Source: Reticulitermes speratus
Lineage: Eukaryota; Arthropoda; Insecta; Blattodea; Rhinotermitidae
Reading direction: 5' to 3'
NCBI GenBank assembly: GCA_021186555.1
Contig: JAJKFL010000014.1
Location: 30,210,033-30,274,032, forward strand
DNA length: 64,000 nucleotides
Of the stretch, positions 1-10,830 are shown piece by piece. Both the position numbers and the translations under genes were made by a program. The notes under the pieces are model-generated. The model was not told where the DNA came from. It ran no database searches and worked only from the letters and a program-made list of their open reading frames with translations. Each line of letters opens with the position of its first letter. The stretch's first letter is position 1.

Positions 1-123
1 ATCAATTAAACACATATAAAGACACAAAGTGAGCGTTTGTTATCAAGGAGCCCAAGGATATAATTCCATCTACTACACCTTGCACCCATCAATTTGCATG
101 CATTTATAGAACACGCATAAATA

Positions 124-690
124 ATGTTATCACCAGGCCATACCTTCAGACGCTCAAACGTTGGCTCCGTACCACGGAAGCCAGGGTTCGTCATCAATGC
201 ACTCCACTTTGGCATTTTCTTGGAAAAAGCTCCTACATCTCGACGGAAGGCAGCGGAACACATAGAGAAAATCAAGCAAACTGTCGATGAGCGACATGCA
301 CTCTACGGAGCCAGAACACCACAGAGAAGATTAAAATCGCGGAATACCTTCCCGGAACAGTGCAAGTTTAACCACCCGAAGACTTCCCCCTCACCCAGAT
401 TTGCCCTAGTGGCCACCCCCTTGATTTTAATACTTGGAAATCTTTTAATCGCATTAGAACAGGGGTGGCACCAGTAAAAATAAATATGGTGAGATGGGGC
501 AAAACAGACGCTGACGACCTATATTGTGGCTGTGGAGAGGTACAAGATATGGAGCATCTCCTGTCATGCAAGGACTGCCCCCACCAATGCACCCTCGAGG
601 ATTTATGGCTTGCAAATAAAAAAGGAATTGACGTAGCCCAATACTGGGCAAAAAATCTTTAATTTAATGGTCCGGACACGATAAAGTAAA
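124..690 (+). pseudogene. 3' end of a non-LTR retrotransposon (LINE), frameshifted
   Basis: This is the C-terminal end of a LINE reverse-transcriptase polyprotein. Reading from 124 gives a basic stretch (PRKPGFV, SRRKAAEHIEKIK). After a frameshift near 411-430 the frame continues through FNRIRTGVAPVKINMVRWG into a Cys/His cluster (C-G-C-G..HLLSC..C) and ends at the stop at 660-662. Such a Cys/His cluster followed by a short tail is usual at the C-terminus of Jockey/CR1-like LINE proteins. The tail after the stop carries GATAAAGTAAAGTAAAG, a short tandem repeat typical of LINE 3' ends. The clade assignment is from memory. The copy is 5'-truncated and cannot encode a working protein. Confidence 0.6.
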
Positions 691-1555
691 GTAAAGTTGG
701 AAAAACTGGCATGAGGACAGATTATTCTCCGAGTACTTTGGTTTTCTCCTGTCAGTTTTCATACGGGCACATTAGAAGCCGCAGTTTCAAAGAGGCATGG
801 TCTCACATTACCATAATAGAAGAACAACTACCCGCTAGAGTTTAAAACGCTGCCATGTGTTTACTAAGATAGGAAATTAGTATACCCGTGTAATACTGCT
901 TTACCCTTCCTTCCTCTGTCCCATCTGCTCAATCTTTTCATTCGTTTTTCTCTACGTTTATTTGTTTCCCTCTTTTTTCTTCCTTTCTTACGTTTCCTTC
1001 TTTCTCTTTTTCTTTCCTGCATGTAGCCGATGTGAGATTTTTTTCACAGACTTGGTTTAAAATATTTTTGACGGTTAGTCAGATATTGCGTAGCGAAAAT
1101 TACAGAACAGAAATATTGTTATTCAACCTGGTTTCCTATATAGAGTAAAAGCTAACCAAAATTTCAATGCTTCAGAGTTTAATACCAAACTTCACGAAAA
1201 AAAATAACACTGTCACATTTGTAAACAACGTTCTTAGAAACTTTCCTATAAGGAAGAAAATTAAGAGTATCTATTGTAAGTGTGCGTATTAAATAATAAT
1301 GTGTTATATTGGTTAATTTTACCGAATATAACGAGATCCTGTCACTTTTGTTTCCCTGTTTACTGTGGCCGGAACATGGCCAAACCTGGCCAGCTCTTGT
1401 ACTGGTGCTTCACGGTAATTCAGAAAACAAACTGCTTCTATGGTGGAAAGTACTTCGTGCTGAAATATTAACTTAGCGTGTTTGAATTTCCCTTCAATAT
1501 ATGAATAGCGAAAGAAAGTTGAAAATATAATCTAGTAAGTTTTTAATACTGACTG
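691..1555. other. No gene seen; pyrimidine-rich tract
   Basis: I see no coding exon or recognisable repeat here. Positions about 900-1020 are a long C/T-rich tract on the plus strand. Confidence 0.5.
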
Positions 1556-1567
1556 AACGACTTGATT

Positions 1568-1850
1568 GGCCGTGCCATGGCTCAGGCGGTTAGTCGCCGG
1601 CCTTCCACTGCGGAGGCCAGGGTTCGATCCCGTGTCAGTCCATGTGGGGGTTGTGGTGGACAAAGTGGCACTGGGACAGGTTTTTCTCCGAGTTGTCGGT
1701 TTTCCCCTGTCAATTTCATTCCACTGGTCTCCATTACTTATAAAACGTGGTAAAAGAACTGCTCATATTCATCACAGGGTTGCACAAAAAACCTTAAGGC
1801 TGTGGTGCGTTCGTAGCATCTGCTACGGGGGCCTTTCACCACGTAAAAAA
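1568..1850 (+). mobile_element. tRNA-derived SINE, full insertion with target duplication
   Basis: The head has RNA polymerase III promoter boxes: A-box-like TGGCTCAGGCGG near 1578 and B-box GGTTCGATCCC at 1621-1631. The unrelated body ends in CACGTAAAAAAAA. The insertion is flanked by an exact 12-bp duplication, aacgacttgatt, at 1556-1567 and 1851-1862, which proves target-primed insertion and shows the copy is fairly young. The SINE encodes nothing and depends on a LINE partner for mobility. Confidence 0.88.
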
Positions 1851-1862
1851 AACGACTTGATT

Positions 1863-4368
1863 AACGACCCTATTACTAAGTGCTCTGAGAGCAGTTTAGA
1901 CAGAGTAAGTTTTCCTTCTCCCACAGTGTTTGGTTAAATCGCGGGATCAGATGGTCTCCGCGAAGGTTGTCTGAAGGATTTGTGGAAATCTTCTCCTATG
2001 AAAAACTACATAATTCTGGAATATGAAATGTTACGTATGAACAAAGAGCAAGTTGCTTTAATCGTGAAATCCAATAAACTTTACAGCCAGCAATAAACTG
2101 TATGTAAGAAATCCTCCTACAGAATGATGTTTCAGGGGACTCGAAGTAATTATTGAGATAATGATTTAAAAAAGAGAGAAGTCAAAATAAACTTCAGTAC
2201 AGCAGTACGAGTGCACTAAGCAATTACCAACAGCACGTCTCCTTCTTCTTACTTAGGCCTACCTGTGTCGCATGTCTATGCAAAATTACTGGAAACAATT
2301 ATTTTGAAAACCACATTCTGCGGGAGTTACCCTTCTCTTCCTGCAGAGTGAATCAGCAAGCCCCTCCGAAACGATATTATCTATATATAAGTCACACGTC
2401 ATCATATCCCAGAATATCATACTCTACTTCCGGACATAATAGACAGTAATTCTTCCCAACTTGCATTCTTTTTGTTTTTTCAACTTCTTTTCAGATATCG
2501 TTCCTACACCTGGTTTGTTAATCCTTTCCCCTTAGTTATACCCGTAACTGCTTATACAGATTTCTTATATTAAACTGCAAATATAAGTATACAAATTCTT
2601 AAAACGTAAAAAAATTACCGTTGGTTTGCAAGTCAGCCGCGGTTACCCCAGGAGTACAGACCGTGGAAGCCTTAGATAGACATTCTTTCATATTACAATA
2701 TCACAATCGTTTACACCACTTTAATTTCCAGAATACATGTTTCAATGATCCGTGAATTAGTGTGATTACTTACCAAAATCAAGAGGACTTTGACCAAAGG
2801 ACTTTCGGGAAACTGCTGTTAATTAGTGCATGGTAAACAAGCGGACAAACAATTCTGTGCTCAGTTGCAACAGCCATAAATGGGAATGCGGATCCGTGTT
2901 ACAAAACACCGTATTTTAAATAACAGATGTTTCTGGTCACCTCAATTACATTATATGCCTTCTTTCCGTAAATAATATATTCTAATTTCCCAGAGTTTTA
3001 TTGTAACCAAGGCATTGACAACCTCAGCTAAATCTGAGACCCTACACCAACCATTTGACCGCTAGATTTATAGGTCTCTGTTTAATTTTAGACAGATAGG
3101 ATGCCGTTTCTAGGAATACAAAATATTTTTTTTTACCAGGATGTGAATGAGAAAATTTTGGCAAGTGGTGATCACCCAACTCTGCAATTGCTAGAACTTT
3201 CTTCAAAAGCACTCCATGAACATCCTTCCGAAACTGCTTTGTATACCGGTCATTGTGGCTGACTTTCGCCCCACGTCTTCCTTCACCTTCAATACAATTG
3301 TTCAGGAAACACAAATCGCTTGGCATTTTGACTTCTCCGTGAGTGATCGAACGCTTGGCGTGAATCGCTGAGCGGATTGGTACTTGCGGCCGATGTGTGG
3401 AGGCCGCAGAGCTGGATCACAAGCACAGTATTTCCAGATAATACTGATTACTACTTTAAGTAAGTAGCAGAATGTTACAGGATTCAAGCAAGATGGCAGA
3501 GACCCTTAGTCATGCTGTAGTCAAGATTACCGAGTGGTGAGCCTCAAATTTTTAAATCCCAGTGGTGACTTTGTCTACCGCCAGGTTTAACACTAAAATA
3601 TTCACATTTTTTCAACACAGTATAATGTAAGTGTTCCGTATAATTCTCACAAGCAGAAGGAATTTTTTCCCTATACTCGTGCAGCATTCACTAGGTCTTG
3701 ATAATGGATGTGCGCTGTCTTTTGCGAAGTAAGAAATGAATCAATATAGGTGAAGTAAATTAATTATAAATAGATTAGATGGATGGAGTATTGTATTTGT
3801 AAATCACAAAATATCTCGATATAATCATTGAGAAAAAGATTATAATACACGTGAAGTTCATATAGAAACGATGAAAGCCAAGGCCTCCAGAACATGTATT
3901 AGAGTGTACTCTCTAATCAGATATGAGGCCTTAAGTGCCAACAATAAATTAACCCTTCACAAGATCGTCACAAATCGTATAATGACATGTTAACCTCGCC
4001 TGGGAATTTGCGGCAGACATCTAACTTTTGAAATAGCAGCCCTTTCAAAACGAAGGTTTTTTTTATGTTTGGCAGCTTTTCAAGTCTCACACCAATCAGA
4101 GATTTGTGTGCGGCTTTCTAAGTTCCGTAAGAGTATGATTTCATTACAAAATTATGCAGGCAGCAAGCAGGATAGTCATATGGAGTCATGTGAATGAAAA
4201 TGTTCGCAACATCAAAAGACACAAACTCAACACAGAAATATTAGAAGTTTAAATTTGGCGGAGGTAAACCTTACGACCCTTCAAGTGATTAACTGCCATT
4301 TTAAGTAGTATCAACTAAGCAGGACAGGGCATAATCTGCTTTAAAAAGTCTGGATAGACAGAGAACTT
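1863..4368. other. No recognisable gene or repeat
   Basis: The stretch is AT-rich with only short random open frames. A 7-bp-arm hairpin (attagag / ctctaat) sits near 3899-3918. Nothing here could be assigned. Confidence 0.5.
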
Positions 4369-4379
4369 GTATGTGTGTA

Positions 4380-4412
<33 letters not shown>
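4369..4412. repeat. (TG)n microsatellite
   Basis: A run of TG dinucleotides interrupted by TATG at its left end. It abuts the terminal sequence of the Penelope-like element that starts near 4413. Confidence 0.95.
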
Positions 4413-4415
<3 letters not shown>

Positions 4416-4485
4416 CACCACTGTAACTTTATATTTAAAGTCCGACACATGTACAATATAATCACACTATTTGTGCACTTTCATC

Positions 4486-4530
4486 GTCCTACATATTTCG
4501 AGCCCCTAACCCGGGCTCATCCTCAGGGAC
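4486..4530 (-). ncRNA. Hammerhead-like ribozyme motif in the Penelope-like 3' region
   Basis: On the minus strand GTCC precedes CTGAGGA. An extra T follows, then a perfect 6-bp stem GAGCCC/GGGCTC with a 7-nt loop, then GAAA, TATGTA and GGAC. GTCC and GGAC can pair as stem I, and GTA would be the cleavage triplet. This matches the type I hammerhead order (stem I, CUGANGA, stem II, GAAA, short stem III, NUH). The exception is an unpaired U between the core and stem II. Hammerheads in Penelope-like elements are known; activity of this copy is unproven. Confidence 0.5.
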
Positions 4531-4551
4531 ACATTATCCAAAATCGCACAC

Positions 4552-4565
4552 TAGTTACACCAACT
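4552..4565. repeat. Left target-site duplication of the nested RTE LINE
   Basis: tagttacaccaact is repeated exactly at 5840-5853, flanking the LINE. Confidence 0.9.
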
Positions 4566-5839
4566 TAGACGTAACAGGTCGACTACTGATCATATATTCT
4601 GCATTCGTCAAATACTTGAGAAAAAATGGGAATACAATGAGGCAGTGCGTCAGCTATTTATAGACTTCAAGAAAGCCTATGATTCAATTAGGAGGGAGGT
4701 CTTGTATAATATTCTCATTGAATTTGGTATCCCTATGAAACTAGTAAGGCTCGTAAAAATGTGTCTAAATGAAACCTATAGCAGAGTCCGGGTAGGAAAA
4801 CATTTGTCTGACATTTCCTATTAAGAATGGTTTGAAACAAGGAGATGCTTTATCGCCATTGCTTTTCAACTTTGCTTCGGAATATGCCATTAGGAGGGTT
4901 CAGGCAAACCAGGAGGGCTTAAAGTTGAATGGTACACATCAGTTTGTAGTTTATGCTGATGATATTAATATATTGGGTGGAAGGGTACATGCTATAAAGA
5001 AAAACACAGAAGCTTTTGTAGTCGCTAGTAAGGAGATTGGTCTAGAAGTAAATGCTGAGAAAACTAAGTACATGGTCATGTCTCGCAATCAGAATGCAGG
5101 ACAAAATCACAACGTAAAGTTGGATAATAAATCCTTTGAAAGGGTGGAACAGTTCAAATATTTGGGAACAACCCTAACAAATCAAAATTCCATTCAGGAA
5201 GAAATTAAGAGCAGATTGAAGTAGGGGAATGCTTGTTATCATTCGGTGCAGGATCTTCTGTCTTCCAGTTTGCTATCCAAAAATACAGAGATTAAGATAT
5301 ACAGAACTATAATTTTGCCTGTTGTTTTGTATGGGTGTGAGACTTGGTCTCTCACACTGAGGGAGGAACATAGGCTGAGGGTGTTCGAGAATAGGGTGCT
5401 GAGGAGGATATTTGGGCCTAAGAGAGACGAGGTAACAGGGGAGTGGAGAAGACTGCATAACGAGGAACTTAATGATCTATACTCATCACCACATATTGTT
5501 CGGGTGATCAAATCGAGAAGAATGAGGTGGGCGGGGCATGTAGCACGTATGGGTGAGGGGAGAGGTGCATACAGGGTTTTGGTGGGGAGACCTGAGGGAA
5601 GGAGACCACTTGGAAGACCCAGGCGTAGATGGGGGATAATATTAAAATGGATCTTCAAGAAGTGGGATGGGGGGGCATGGACTGGATTGATATGGCTCAG
5701 GATAGGGACAGGTGGCGGGCTCTTGTGAGTGCGGTGATGAACCTTCGGGTTCCATAAAATGCGGGGAATTTCTTGACTAGCTGACGACCTGTTAGCTTCT
5801 CAAGAAGGACTCTGCTCCATGGAGTTAGTTAGTTTTAGT
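4566..5839 (+). mobile_element. 5'-truncated RTE-type LINE
   Basis: A LINE fragment of about 1.27 kb starts inside the reverse transcriptase domain and ends in short GTTAGTT-type repeats at 5823-5839, as RTE elements do. It is flanked by an exact 14-bp target duplication (4552-4565, 5840-5853). It inserted into the 3' region of the minus-strand Penelope-like element. Fragments of the same LINE 3' end recur at 9180-9405, 10335-10570, 12170-12430, 38027-38170 and 47785-47960. Confidence 0.85.
4573..5757 (+). pseudogene. RTE-clade reverse transcriptase, C-terminal two-thirds, broken
   Basis: The frame opens with RSTTDHIFCIRQ and LFIDFKKAYDS (reverse transcriptase motif A). A 1-base frameshift near 4810-4817 follows, then FPIKNGLKQGDALSPLLF and the catalytic FVVYADD at about 4948-4968. 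A TAG at 5222-5224 replaces the usual sense codon after SRLK. The frame then continues through [18 protein letters not shown] and the conserved tail [13 protein letters not shown] second frameshift near 5630 leads to MDLQEVGW and [14 protein letters not shown], ending at the stop 5755-5757. The catalytic aspartates are intact, but three lesions and 5' truncation abolish function. Such polyproteins copy their own RNA and mobilise SINEs. The protein family is certain; the RTE clade is from memory of the motifs. Confidence 0.85.
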
Positions 5840-5853
5840 TAGTTACACCAACT
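5840..5853. repeat. Right target-site duplication of the nested RTE LINE
   Basis: Exact copy of 4552-4565. Confidence 0.9.
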
Positions 5854-6227
5854 GGTACAATTATTTACATGAGTTCTTTACAATTGTTCCGATACACTGT
5901 TTAAAACAAATAAAAGTTAAAAATTGTGGTTGTTGGTTGTTAAAAATTGTATTAAAGTTGAACAATCTATGTTTTTTTGATCCTGAGACATACAATATCT
6001 AAGATAAAGTTGCTATTTGTGTTTAAGTTAATATGAATTTTTCGTAGGTAGAACGCAAGTTGAAGTAGTCAACGTTGTACATACCTGTTTATCGGAGTAA
6101 GTTACCTGTTGGGTGGTGAGAACAGTACTGGCTATTGAGTTGTGTATCTGGTATTTAAGTAGGTCACGGTCACGTGGGAGAGTGACGTTTTTGGATGTCG
6201 TAAATAAATCGGAATATTGGGTTAGTC

Positions 6228-6512
6228 TCCTGTATTTTGTTCTGGTATCAGTTTGTTATTATGTGCAAATAATTGGATGTAGAATAGTTCTAATATATTC
6301 ATATATGGACCTTTGTTTGTTTGTTTTATTATGGACATGTCGTTGATATCTCCGTATTCGTATAGGTTGTTGATAATATGTGTAGCGTAAGCTGATTGTG
6401 GGTCATGGTTCCGGATGTATCTGATATGTTCCTTATACCTTTGTTTTAGATTCTGCCAGTTTGTCCCACATACGAACGTTCACATGTAGTACATGTTAAT
6501 TTATATATCCCA
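6228..6512 (-). pseudogene. GIY-YIG endonuclease domain of a Penelope-like element, broken
   Basis: Minus-strand translation from 6512 starts GIYKLTC, then CERSYVGQTGR, the GIY...YVG signature of this nuclease with the extra Cys pair typical of Penelope-like elements. After a frameshift near 6447 it continues LKQRYKEHIRYIRNHD (with the conserved Arg), then a YATHI..YEYGDI segment and KGPYMNILE. It reaches a stop at about 6228 where the family usually continues to an N-P-I-F-like end. In the intact protein the domain nicks target DNA for retrotransposition. Here at least two frame breaks make it nonfunctional. The family match is by motif recognition only. Confidence 0.72.
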
Positions 6513-6592
6513 CTTTTTGTGTATTGGTCTGTTGTGTTGTTTTTTGTGATTTTCAGTAAATTATGAATATTGTTGGTGGGATATATAAATTA
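6497..6592. repeat. 17-bp perfect inverted repeat with 62-nt spacer
   Basis: taatttatatatcccac (6497-6513) is the exact reverse complement of 6576-6592. It lies at the edge of the GIY-YIG remnant and overlaps the codons of its GIY motif. Confidence 0.85.
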
Positions 6593-6600
6593 TTAACTTA

Positions 6601-7699
6601 CCATATTCGAAAAATTGCGTTTTGTTTTTTATCACGCGAAATTTATTTTTATTTTATTACAGATTACATGATGAGCTAATTACGTAACACATAATGCAAT
6701 GAACGTAACTCAGTTGCCGGAACGTAGAACTCTAACGGTATAAGACTTAATTTGGAAAGTAGAACGGAAGAAGTAAAATTAATCCATCATCTCATGCGTC
6801 AAGCAACAACAGTGATTGAGCTATGAATAGTCAAATATCTATCACGCATTTCGCGCCCTTTATGTCTCACGTTTAGGGTGCTGTACAAGTTACCGCAAAC
6901 CTAAAGTCACCAGTGATCACAGTTAGTGTTCACATCACTTTTACCAACAGGTAACGTTCACTGGAACTGTGACGATTGCAAAGTCACTGGATCGGCCATA
7001 TTTTTAAGGTCTGTGATCGAATGTCATTAAGTGTGCCGCTTGTTAAGTGCCGGTTAATGAGGGTCAGGTATGTGGATGCACCGCGTCACGACGACAGATG
7101 TCATCTCTCATACGTCGGGCAGGATTGGAGACATTATCGAACCGTGCGTCAGTGCACTAAGAGACGTCGCAAAGAGCTGAGTCATTCTGCGGAGGCATGG
7201 AGGCTTAGCGGACCGAGAAACATGAGTTATTTTAAGAACATATAATTAAAACGAGAAGTAAAATAAAAATGAAGGAACATCACGGCTCTTATGGTTCTTA
7301 TAGGCACGACAGCCTGGTTGTGTGGTTAATGACCTTCCTGTCATTCGTATCGGAATGCGGTAACGTCTTGAATATTTACAGTAGTTAAAACTTGCAGGTT
7401 ACTGTCATTCAGATTTAATTAAATGCGATGAATAATAAACATCTGCTAGTCACGAAGTGTGTTTCATCTTGGGTGTCAGTGATTCACTGGCCTCTGTGAT
7501 GAAAGCAGAGGAATACAAATTTAGAACATGAGGTGGATTTCTTCATGTGTCACGGGCCTACAGCTTTGTACAATTAATATTAGACCGCTAGATACAGCAG
7601 GTAGAGTGTTGTGTACATAAAAGCCTATAACAAAAGAGTAATAAATGCGTGTAATTGATTTAAAAGTAGACAGAAATAAATATTGTTTCTTCGTGCTGT
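6601..7699. other. No recognisable gene or repeat
   Basis: Only short open frames with no domain signature. I could assign nothing. Confidence 0.45.
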
Positions 7700-7704
7700 A
7701 CTTT

Positions 7705-7870
7705 TATGAACAATCAGTAAAGTGACTGACTATTGGCTTCAAGATCATTGTTTGATACTCCACAGGGGTAGGCATTTATCAGTTTTACACCACGTGCAAA
7801 CGCCTCTGGGGCCCACCCAGCCTTTTCTCCAAGGTATCGAGAAGGATTATGTCCGTAAATCGTACACAAG
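7705..7870 (+). mobile_element. Decayed tRNA-derived SINE
   Basis: A tRNA-like head (GTGACTGACTATTGGCTTCAA, B-box-like TTTGATACTCC) is followed by a body with GGGGCCCACCCAGCC and CTCCAAGGTATCGAG. The same body is seen in the better preserved copies at 9500 and 60016. Confidence 0.55.
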
Positions 7871-8030
7871 CACCGAATAATGGAGGATTATAGAGGAAGC
7901 TCTAATGAATCTACACACTTCATATGATCCACTTCATATGGTTTTATGATTGTCAATTTATATATGTGTATTGGTTCTGATATTTCAGTAATTTAACCTT
8001 TTATGTACTTATCCTTTGTGTTTTGCCTCC

Positions 8031-8072
8031 CTGAGGATGGTGACATAGTTAGCGAAACATGTAGCAGGACAC
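8031..8072 (+). ncRNA. Hammerhead-like motif, Penelope-type end
   Basis: CTGAGGA, T, a weak hairpin and GCGAAAC, then ATGTAG. The layout is the same as at 4486-4530, but stem II is degraded and stem I is poor. It is followed about 40 nt later by a GTTTTGTTGG tail like the other family members. Confidence 0.4.
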
Positions 8073-8129
8073 TGTGTATATAACTATTTCTACCAGCTTG
8101 TGTACGTTTTGTTGGTACTGTTACTACAT

Positions 8130-9179
8130 AGAATCTACACAATTTTTTCCTCAGCACTAGATTCAGTTAAGGGGTCAGCTTCACGCTCTGACGGCTTTAC
8201 CACTCAAGGAGCCGCTATATTGACGGGATAGGAAGCCAGATAAAACCTCACAGCTGATCTAAACATGGTTCAGGAGAAACTTTCTGCCTCGAAATTCTAT
8301 CGTTGAGCTCTAAGCTCATGGTTTATGCAAATTGATATTGCCTATTATAGCTAAGTTTACTGCCTGTAGAAGGAAGAAGGGTTACAGAATTCTTAAGCAT
8401 TTTCAAGAATGAATTTTATTTAAATAGAACTTAAAATTTAGTTCCGTTTCCGCAAAACGGAAATAAATCATCATTACAAAATTCAGTGTGTTAAACGCAA
8501 CTTAGTTTAGTGAGCTTTGTGTATCCTGTGCATCAGAGATATAAGTCACAACGTAGAACAAGTGGTGATTTAAGTGGACGAACTCTCAAATACGAAGCCA
8601 AAGTGCTAACATTACACAGTACTGTGTGGCCAAAATACATGATTTTAAACAGGTACAAATAACTTACACATTTCTTATTAATAATTAGCTATCAATTTAG
8701 TTAGATGGCCAGATGAAGTATTTAATTTCATGCATATAAAATTAGAAGGTTTAGGTTTTGTAGCTTATATGCTTTCTTTTAAACTGGTTACAAGTCACTT
8801 TACACCTTCCTCTGAAGCGTATATTGTAATAAGTTACAACTATTTCGTCATAGGGATGAGCACGTTTTTTGTCCATAATGATATTACAAACACAAAAACA
8901 AAAGCTACCCGCGCGACGATGTCCTTAGCATTACTATAACTACATTTCTATGGCGCGCTGTAATATTCGGTCGAGTTTCTTGAAAATAAAGGGTATTAAG
9001 GCACAACAATATTCAGCAAGTTTCTTTCGGGAGAAAAAATCTGAAAAATTACATGGCTATGAGCTTTATACTTTGAACTTCTCGCCAAATATTTTAAAGC
9101 AATCAAATGACGGACAACAAGAAAGTCGGAACTTGTGCCTCGCATGGGATATAAGAGAAATATAGAGAAAACGTCGGCA
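8130..9179. other. No recognisable gene or repeat
   Basis: AT-rich sequence with short open frames only. Nothing was assigned. Confidence 0.45.
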
Positions 9180-9405
9180 AGAAAGCCTGAAGGAAGGAGG
9201 TTATTTTGAATATCTAGGCATAGGTGAGAGGATAATATTAAAGTGGATCTTAATGAAATGGGATTTCAGTGTATGGATTAGATTCATCAGGCTCAGAACA
9301 GGGTTCAGTGGCGGGGCCTTGTGAATACGATGATGGATTTTCGGGTTCCAAAAAATGTGGGAAATTTCTTAGCTAGGTGAGGACCCTGTTTCATGGAGTT
9401 GTTTG
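9180..9405 (+). mobile_element. RTE LINE 3' end, degraded
   Basis: It parallels 5585-5820 of the better copy: GAGGATAATATTAAAGTGGAT, GATTCATCAGGCTCAG, GTGGCGGGGCCTTGTGAATAC, TTTCGGGTTCCA, AAATTTCTTAGCTAGGTGAGGACC and CATGGAGTTG. Many substitutions; no coding capacity. Confidence 0.75.
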
Positions 9406-9489
9406 GCAAGAAAATGAAAGCAGTAAAGGCCTTGTCCCCTATGCTCTTTTACTGTGAATAGCACGGGCTTTAAGGCAGCTAATAAATTG

Positions 9490-9705
9490 AAAGAGATTTG
9501 TCACACCCGTCAAGACCGACCCTGGGGCCCACGCAGCCTCTTGCACATTGGGTACCAGGTCCCCTTCTAGGGGGTTAAAGCGGCAGGGACGTGGCATTGA
9601 TAACCCACCTCCATCTAGCGCCGAGGTTAAAAAGTGTACAGCTTTACATTTACTCCCCTTCTGGGTCTTCATGGCCTGTTCTAGGCTGAACTTTACAATA
9701 AAGAG
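9490..9705 (+). mobile_element. SINE body, head missing
   Basis: It carries the common SINE body of this window: TGGGGCCCACGCAGCC, GGGTACCAGG, GGGTTAAAGCGGC, CACCTCCATCTAGCG, GAGGTTAAAAAG and TTCATGGCCTG. No tRNA-like head precedes it. Confidence 0.7.
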
Positions 9706-10334
9706 ACATAGGACGGTGGTAAAAATGGATAGCCCATAAGCCAGTAACGTTTACTGCAAAAAAAGACTAAGTTATTCTAGTTGCATTTCCGGAGTAAGTA
9801 CTTTGTGGGAAATTCCTTCTTGCCTGATTTATATGCACAGGTGTTTGACGAAGAACATCGGACGAGAATCAGATTACTTAGTATAGGGAGCTAATTTCGT
9901 GTTTCGCGGAAAAATAAATTGGCTAACCCTTCGAATAACAGTGGTGGCTGCATTTTTCGCCTCCTTTTTCATATATAAAATTCTACAATTTGCCCGCACA
10001 GCATAATTCTCAAAATCAACAACGACTATTTCCCTATGAATTATAATTAACTGATTGGTCTTTGTAACGGAGAAAACGAGAGTTTACTGTGAGATAGAAA
10101 TTGAATGTTCAAATTTTTTTAAATGATAAGAATTGTGAAAACAGTTGACGAAAAGTGCCTGCTACGTACTACTGCTCTGAGAAAGGAGGACGACTAAATG
10201 AGTCTTTTAGACTATCCCGTCTAATGGATAAGATGGATAAGTTGACGCAATGGCATGGCGACACGTTTGTTCTTGAGCCCACATTTTATGTGACAGTTTC
10301 AGAAGGGTAAAGTAAAGAACTACATGTAGCAGCC
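9706..10334. other. No recognisable gene or repeat
   Basis: Nothing assignable was seen on either strand. Confidence 0.45.
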
Positions 10335-10570
10335 CATTTCTGGGACGCTAATAGTCGTTTAGCTAGTCAAGAAACTTTATGTATTTTTTGGAATCCAAAA
10401 GTTCATTTTTATGTTTAAAAAAATCCGACATTCTTACCTATCCTGAGCCAAATTAATTTAGTCCACAAACTCTTCCATGTTTAATTAAAAACCATTTTAA
10501 TATTATCCTTCTATATAAGCTTAGGTCTTCCAAGTAGAATCTTTCCTTCAGGTTTTCCAACGAAAAACTC
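10335..10570 (-). mobile_element. RTE LINE 3' end, degraded
   Basis: The plus strand shows TAGCTAGTCAAGAAACTT, TTTTTGGAATCC, TATCCTGAGCCAAAT, TCTTCCATG, TTTTAATATTATCC and GGTCTTCCAAGTAGAATC. These are the reverse complements of the LINE tail at 5585-5780. Confidence 0.72.
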
Positions 10571-10721
10571 GAAATGTGTGTAATCTCAAAATATACAACA
10601 TTATTATATTTTAAACTGATTAAACAATGAAGTATTTGTCAGGCAAAGGAGCTTAGAAATTTTGACAGAAATATGGCGGCCAGTGAAGGCACACGTATAA
10701 TTCTTTGAGACAGATTTTTTA

Positions 10722-10830
10722 AAGGAAATACAAATCTTCTGGAATGTTATACCCTATCGACTGGTAAAAATATTACAAGCGTTTCAGAGAAGCATATCGC
10801 CTTCATCTTCCGGATGAAGCATTCTATTTC
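10722..10830 (-). repeat. Dispersed repeat with hammerhead-like core (second family)
   Basis: On the minus strand a GGAAGATGAAGG..GCTTC hairpin precedes GAAACGCTTGTAATATTTTTACC. Positions 10735-10745 carry the CAAATCTTCTGGAAT flank seen near 23700 and 29470. Confidence 0.5.

Larger units (their letters stand above)
4413..6600 (-). mobile_element. Penelope-like element remnant, interrupted by an RTE LINE
   Basis: On the minus strand the segment begins with a decayed GIY-YIG endonuclease reading (6512 to about 6228). It continues as noncoding 3' sequence through 6227-5854 and, after the nested LINE (4566-5839), through 4551-4413. This last part carries a hammerhead-like motif at 4486-4530. Removing the LINE and one copy of its target duplication restores a continuous element. 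A shorter relative of the terminal part occurs at 12629-12690. Penelope-like elements are retroelements with a reverse transcriptase plus GIY-YIG nuclease and ribozyme-bearing terminal repeats. The reverse transcriptase part is not present here. Confidence 0.7.

Noticed and set aside
1621..1631. tRNA gene suggested by A and B boxes
   Set aside because: No acceptor stem or cloverleaf can be formed, and the boxes head a SINE with target duplications. The same holds at 42319 and 60073.
5239..5658. 139-codon minus-strand frame
   Set aside because: Antisense shadow of the RTE reverse-transcriptase tail.
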